Shown here one piece after another: positions 17,816 through 21,631 of a stretch of 21,631 bases of DNA. Source of the stretch: CAZJYI01 sp964550025. GTDB lineage: Bacteria; Verrucomicrobiota; Kiritimatiellia; UBA8416; CAYOBW01. Position numbers and translations under genes: made by a program. Each line of letters begins with the position of its first letter. The stretch's first letter is position 1. The notes below the pieces were generated by a model. It searched no databases. It saw only the letters and a program-made list of their open reading frames with translations, and was not told where the DNA came from. The stretch is taken from the NCBI GenBank assembly GCA_964550025.1, contig CAZJYI010000175.1:1-21631 (forward strand). The letters are read 5' to 3'.

Positions 17816-19945
17816 TCACGCGGCGATCTCTTCCACGATGCGCAGAAGTTGCCGTGCTTGAATGGGCTTGGAGACGTACGCGTCCATGCCGGCGGCGAGG
17901 CAGTTTTCGCGGTCTCCCCGCATGGCGTCCGCGGTGAGCGCGACGATGGGAATGTGCTGTCCGGTAGCGTCCTCCCGATCGCGGATCAGCGCCGTGGCTT
18001 CGAAGCCGCCGAGGTGCGGCATCTTCACGTCCATCAGGATGACGTCGAATTTGTTCCGTTCCCAGGCATCGACTGCCTCGCGGCCGTCACCCACGATGGT
18101 CACCTCGTGCCCGTGTTTCGACAGAATGGCCTTCGCGACTTTCTGATTCACCGCGTTGTCCTCGGCAACAAGAATGTGCAACGCCCGGCCGGTCAGCGAC
18201 TGCATCTCGGTGACAGGTGTCGCATCCCGGCCCGCACCGGCCTTGCCCAGCACTCTGGTCAGGACCTCTATCAGTTCCATCCGCTTCAGCGGCTTGCGCA
18301 CGTATCCGACGTCACGCAGTTGGCGGCAGCGCTCGATGTTCGCGGTCAGGTCCGTCGTGGGCAGCAGCATCACGGCGTATCCGTTCCACGAGGGACTTGC
18401 GAGAAGGGTATTGAGAAGCGCGAACCCCTCACCGTCCGAAACGTCGCTGTCGACGACAGCAACCTGCACACTGTCGCCGTTGCGACTGTTTGCCACGAGC
18501 GCCAGGGCATCGGCGCGGCTGTAGCACACGGAGCACGTGACACCGAGGGGCTTCAGTATATCCTGAACGGCGGTCGCCTGGCTCTGGTTGGCCGTCACGA
18601 TCATCACCCGACTGCCGGGCCGTGCCACACCGGCCGGCGGTTCCTGGATCCGGCCGGCGGGGCGTTCGAACAGCGTGGAGAAGAAGAACGTGCTCCCCCG
18701 CCCCGGCTCACTTTCCACCCACAGCTTGCCGCCCATGAGCTGGGCGAGCCGCGCCGAAATGGTCAACCCCAGGCCTGTCCCCCCGTATTCCCGAGTGGTG
18801 CTGCTGTCCGCCTGGGTAAAGGACGAGAAGATCGTTTCCTGCTTCTCCGGTGCGATGCCGATGCCCGTGTCGCGGACCGAAAAGAGCAGGACATACGAAT
18901 CGACATCGCTCCCCTTGAGGCGCACATCCAGTACGATCTCGCCCTGGTTGGTAAACTTGGCAGCATTGCCGAGCAGGTTGATGACGGTCTGTTTGAGCCG
19001 TCCGGGGTCGCCCTTGACCCACATCGGCACATCCGGCGGAATGTGGCAAACAAGCTCGACCCCCCGTTCGTGCACGCGTGGCGCCAACATGCGCACGGTA
19101 TCCTCGAGGCAGTCGTGCAGGTTGAACTCCACGGCTTCGAGCTCGAGCATGCCCGCCTCGATTTTTGAGAAGTCGAGAATGTCATTCAACAGCGCGAGCA
19201 GTGACTCGGACGAGAACTTGATCAAGCCCATGTGCTCCCTCTGCTCCTCGTCGAGAGTGGTATCCATCATGAGCTCCGTCAACCCCATGATCCCGTTCAT
19301 GGGGGTACGGATTTCGTGGCTCATCGTTGCAAGAAAGAGACTCTTGGCGGCATTTGCCTTCTCGGCCTGTTCCTTGGCCCTGGCCAGGGCCTGCTCGGTC
19401 TTCTTCAGCTCGTGGATTGCGCGCTCGAGCTCATGGTTCTTCTGGATAGCATTCTCGAAAGAAGAGAACAGCAGATCAAGGATCTGAACGCGGTCCGAAC
19501 TGATGGTGTACTTTCGTCCGGCGAAGAAGATCTCAAGCCCAAAGGCGTTCTTTCCACTCTGCCTGAGCTCCTTGTTGATCAGGATGTACTGGATGCGCGA
19601 CACCAGGAAGTCCTTCTCGTAGGGCTTGGTGAAGAAGTTGTCCGCGCCGCACTCCAGCCCTGCGATAACGTCGCGGGGATCAAAGAGCGACGTCAGCAGA
19701 ACCACGGGGATCTCGCGCAGCGCTTCGTCCTGCTTGATGCGCCGGCACAGTTCGTAGCCGTCCATCTCCGGCATGACGATGTCGCTGATGACCAGCGTCG
19801 GTCGTCGCTCCGCGATGGCCGCCATGGCCTCAACGCCGTTCTCCACCGTGCGGGTCTGGTAGCCGGCTTCTTCCAATATCAGTGTTAGCTTGAGCGCCTG
19901 GGTGGGGCTATCTTCCACCACCAGGATATCCACGGGCATTTTCAT
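17816..19945 (-). CDS. Hybrid histidine kinase with three receiver domains
   Basis: This 709-residue cytoplasmic kinase has no membrane segment or sensory input domain of its own. Order: receiver 1 (about 5-120, Asp55 in ISDIVMP, Lys107), a linker (GLEIFFAGRKY to ILDLLFSSFENAIQKN) seen in chemosensory-linked hybrid kinases, a coiled coil (170-200), HisKA with His210 (SHEIRTPMNG), HATPase (NLLGNAAKF, DTGIGI, GGTGLGL), receiver 2 (about 445-567, Asp499) and receiver 3 (about 588-709, Asp639 in LMDVKMP). Receiver 2 has VTANQ where the acidic pair should be, so it may be inactive. ATG 19945 overlaps the CheB stop as ATGA and has GGAG 6 nt upstream; a TTG at 19957 is less likely. Receiver 1 is a likely target of the CheA-type kinase upstream. 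Confidence 0.93.
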   Translation of the reverse strand: MKMPVDILVVEDSPTQALKLTLILEEAGYQTRTVENGVEAMAAIAERRPTLVISDIVMPEMDGYELCRRIKQDEALREIPVVLLTSLFDPRDVIAGLECGADNFFTKPYEKDFLVSRIQYILINKELRQSGKNAFGLEIFFAGRKYTISSDRVQILDLLFSSFENAIQKNHELERAIHELKKTEQALARAKEQAEKANAAKSLFLATMSHEIRTPMNGIMGLTELMMDTTLDEEQREHMGLIKFSSESLLALLNDILDFSKIEAGMLELEAVEFNLHDCLEDTVRMLAPRVHERGVELVCHIPPDVPMWVKGDPGRLKQTVINLLGNAAKFTNQGEIVLDVRLKGSDVDSYVLLFSVRDTGIGIAPEKQETIFSSFTQADSSTTREYGGTGLGLTISARLAQLMGGKLWVESEPGRGSTFFFSTLFERPAGRIQEPPAGVARPGSRVMIVTANQSQATAVQDILKPLGVTCSVCYSRADALALVANSRNGDSVQVAVVDSDVSDGEGFALLNTLLASPSWNGYAVMLLPTTDLTANIERCRQLRDVGYVRKPLKRMELIEVLTRVLGKAGAGRDATPVTEMQSLTGRALHILVAEDNAVNQKVAKAILSKHGHEVTIVGDGREAVDAWERNKFDVILMDVKMPHLGGFEATALIRDREDATGQHIPIVALTADAMRGDRENCLAAGMDAYVSKPIQARQLLRIVEEIAA

Positions 19946-21054
19946 GACGTGCTCCAAGGCGTTTCTCCCGGCGCCTGATGTTCCCGTTTTCTCGACAAAG
20001 CAATCAGCAGACCGGTCATCTGTTCGGGATTCAGCACGTACTGGGCGGCATTCATCCGCACGGCCTCGCGAGGCATACCGTACACGACACAGCTCTCTTC
20101 GTCCTGGGCAACGGTCAGGGCCCCGCGCCTCCGGAGATCAAGCAGGCCCTCCGCACCATCGCGCCCCATTCCGCTCAACAAGAAGGCAACGGCGCTACGG
20201 CCGTAGACCGGCGCAAGGGATGCGAACAGACGGTCCACGGAGGGCGAAACGCGCCGGGGATCCTCCTCGGGCGTCAAGGCAACCTGCCGTCCGCGCGTCA
20301 CGACCATGTGCCGGCCGCCCGGAGCAACGTAGACATGGCCCGGAACAACCCGTTCGCCCTGCAAAGCCGTGTGCACGGGAAGAGCAATTGTGGAATCCAG
20401 CCACCTGGCGAACGAATCCACGAAACCGGCGTTGATGTGTTGCGAAATCAGGATCGGCAACCGAAAGTCCGCCGGCAAGCTCGCCAGTACGCGCCGCAAG
20501 ACAGGCGGTCCTCCGGTCGAAACGCCAATGGCCGCCACATCCACTCGCTGGACCGCGCCGGAGTCGGGGAACGGCTGCGCCGGTTCCCTCTTCCCGTTGC
20601 GCTGCCATGGCCGGCGCACCACCTTGACCTCGGACATCAGGCGCACCGTCGTGACGAGCTGCCTGGCGTCGCGGTCGCCCTGAGACGTACCCGGAGCGGC
20701 TGGCTTGGCGACGAAGGCAACCGCACCCGCATCCAGCGCGGCAAACGTGCATCGCCGGTCTTCCGGGTTCGATTGCGAGCTCACGATGACCACGGGAACG
20801 GGGACCATCGAGAGGATCCTGCGGGTGGCTTCGTAGCCGTCCATCCCGGGCATAACAACATCCATCGTCACGACGTCGACGGCATGCTTCCCCAGGAACT
20901 CGACGGCGGCCGTACCGCTGCTCACGGCGCCCGCCACTTCCATCCCCGCGGCATCCGACAGAATGCCCGACAGGAGAAGCCGCGAGACGGCTGAGTCATC
21001 GACCACAAGCACGCGCACGGGCCCGGAAGATGTCGTCAATCCTGTCGCTATCAT
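19942..21054 (-). CDS. cheB: Chemotaxis response regulator protein-glutamate methylesterase CheB
   Basis: CheB removes methyl groups from glutamates of chemoreceptors and deamidates glutamines, and is switched on by phosphorylation from CheA. The 370-residue protein has an N-terminal receiver (VLVVDDSAVSR, Asp65 in TMDVVMP, Lys117) and a C-terminal esterase domain with the triad Ser179 (GVSTGG), His206 (ISQHINAGF) and Asp299 (GMGRDGAEG). Length and order are normal. Its ATG overlaps the stop of the upstream CheA-type gene as ATGA, and its own stop overlaps the start of the hybrid kinase in the same way, so the three are translated together. No CheR, CheW or receptor gene is in the window; they may lie upstream beyond the right edge. 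Confidence 0.95.
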   Translation of the reverse strand: MIATGLTTSSGPVRVLVVDDSAVSRLLLSGILSDAAGMEVAGAVSSGTAAVEFLGKHAVDVVTMDVVMPGMDGYEATRRILSMVPVPVVIVSSQSNPEDRRCTFAALDAGAVAFVAKPAAPGTSQGDRDARQLVTTVRLMSEVKVVRRPWQRNGKREPAQPFPDSGAVQRVDVAAIGVSTGGPPVLRRVLASLPADFRLPILISQHINAGFVDSFARWLDSTIALPVHTALQGERVVPGHVYVAPGGRHMVVTRGRQVALTPEEDPRRVSPSVDRLFASLAPVYGRSAVAFLLSGMGRDGAEGLLDLRRRGALTVAQDEESCVVYGMPREAVRMNAAQYVLNPEQMTGLLIALSRKREHQAPGETPWSTS

Positions 21055-21631
21055 GCCAGCCTCTGCACCGTTTCAAGCAGGTTCTCGTGATCGAAATGGC
21101 TCTTGACGATATAGGCATCCGCGCCGACCTCCACGCCCCGCCGGCGGTGCTGCTGCGAAGCCAGCGACGTCACCAGGACAACGGGGAGTGCCTGCAGGTC
21201 ATTGTCCGCCCGAATGCGCGCGGTCATCTCGAAGCCGTCCATGCGGGGCATCTCTACATCGGAAATCACCAGGTCGACGGGATCGGCCTTGAGAGCATCC
21301 AGGCCGGCAGCGCCGTCAACCGCGGTGGCCACACCGTAGCCCGCCGCCTCCAGGATGTTCTTCAGGAGCACACGCGAAGTTATGGAGTCCTCAACGACCA
21401 GCAGTCTCTTTGGGGCCTCTTCTTCGTGCGCCATGGACATGGGGGCACGGCTGCTGCGCGCCGCGCGGTGATTCCGGGCCAGATCGTAGACGTTGAGCAC
21501 CGGCACGACGCTGCCCTCCAGCACCGTACCCGCCGACACGTTCCGCACACGTCGCAGCTGAGGCCCGAGGGGTTTGACGAGGACCTCCCGCTCACCGCAG
21601 ACAGCGTCAACGCCGAATGCCATCAGCTGCT
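21051..21631 (-). CDS. CheA-type hybrid kinase, C-terminal part (CheW-like end plus receiver)
   Basis: The gene runs off the right edge; the last 193 or so codons are visible. The first 50 residues (FGVDAVCGEREVLVKPLGPQL, VLEGSVVPVLNVYDL) are the end of a CheW-like regulatory domain, as at the C-terminus of CheA. A short linker leads to a receiver domain (LLVVEDSITSRVLLKNILEAAGY, DLVISDVEMPRMDGFEMTARIRAD, YIVKS) with its phospho-acceptor Asp and Lys present. This fits CheA-CheY fusion kinases; the phosphotransfer and ATPase domains would lie outside. A CheW-receiver (CheV-like) protein is possible but less likely, because 'EVLVKPLGPQL' is typical of CheA. It overlaps cheB by ATGA. Confidence 0.85.
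   Translation of the reverse strand, partial: QLMAFGVDAVCGEREVLVKPLGPQLRRVRNVSAGTVLEGSVVPVLNVYDLARNHRAARSSRAPMSMAHEEEAPKRLLVVEDSITSRVLLKNILEAAGYGVATAVDGAAGLDALKADPVDLVISDVEMPRMDGFEMTARIRADNDLQALPVVLVTSLASQQHRRRGVEVGADAYIVKSHFDHENLLETVQRLA

Noticed and set aside
19946..19957. TTG 19957 as start of the hybrid kinase
   Set aside because: ATG 19945 has a GGAG at 6 nt and forms the ATGA overlap also used by the neighbouring gene pair.

Overview
The window reads as a GC-rich bacterial chromosome segment, most likely from the PVC superphylum (Kiritimatiellota, Lentisphaerota or a related Verrucomicrobiota/Planctomycetota lineage), probably from a metagenome. This placement is inference. It rests on the mix of a DUF1501/DUF1800 pair, DUF5703 and beta-helix carbohydrate-active proteins, several uroporphyrinogen-decarboxylase-like (UroD-like) methyltransferase genes, a secreted protein ending in a 'YRLQATTNLL' type module, and short heptamer-type repeat arrays. 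No rRNA, tRNA, insertion sequence or CRISPR array was seen.

Layout. Positions 1-7395 (plus strand) hold a carbohydrate-use cluster: a sodium:solute symporter cut by the left window edge, a secreted CBM6 plus beta-helix protein, a secreted DUF5703-type putative glycosidase with an inserted LamG domain, and a UroD-like gene that lacks its middle. Positions 7396-9963 form a scar-like zone, mostly minus strand: the opening codons of a lost secreted protein, a dispersed two-hairpin repeat, a second UroD-like gene with its middle missing, an intact secreted agmatine-deiminase-family enzyme, and a chimeric remnant joining a polysaccharide-lyase-like fragment to the tail of a second symporter. Positions 10225-17541 (minus) hold a DUF1800 protein with a very long calcium-binding-repeat extension, followed by a tightly coupled DUF1501 protein. 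Upstream of these lies an SGNH-hydrolase lipoprotein. Positions 17816-21631 (minus) hold a chemosensory operon: the C-terminal end of a CheA-receiver hybrid, CheB, and a hybrid histidine kinase with three receiver domains. Each of these genes overlaps the next by an ATGA.

How it fits together. The plus cluster looks built to cut a complex extracellular polysaccharide (beta-helix and DUF5703 proteins), import the product with sodium, and possibly demethylate methoxylated parts (UroD-like corrinoid methyltransferases; this role is inferred). The minus-strand remnants carry the same gene types (symporter, UroD-like, polysaccharide-lyase-like), so they may be a second, decayed locus of this kind. 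The chemosensory operon probably feeds a CheA-driven phosphorelay into the hybrid kinase.

The most unusual features are the cluster of in-frame internal deletions and fusions between about 7.1 and 9.96 kb, and a rich set of small structured repeats. These are two copies of a 48-bp two-hairpin element with a compensatory stem change, a 66-bp cloverleaf-like relative, and two inverted arrays of 7-bp and 13-bp units. Two further repeat tags sit inside the DUF5703 gene. I found no clear evidence of a wholly new defence or mobile system.
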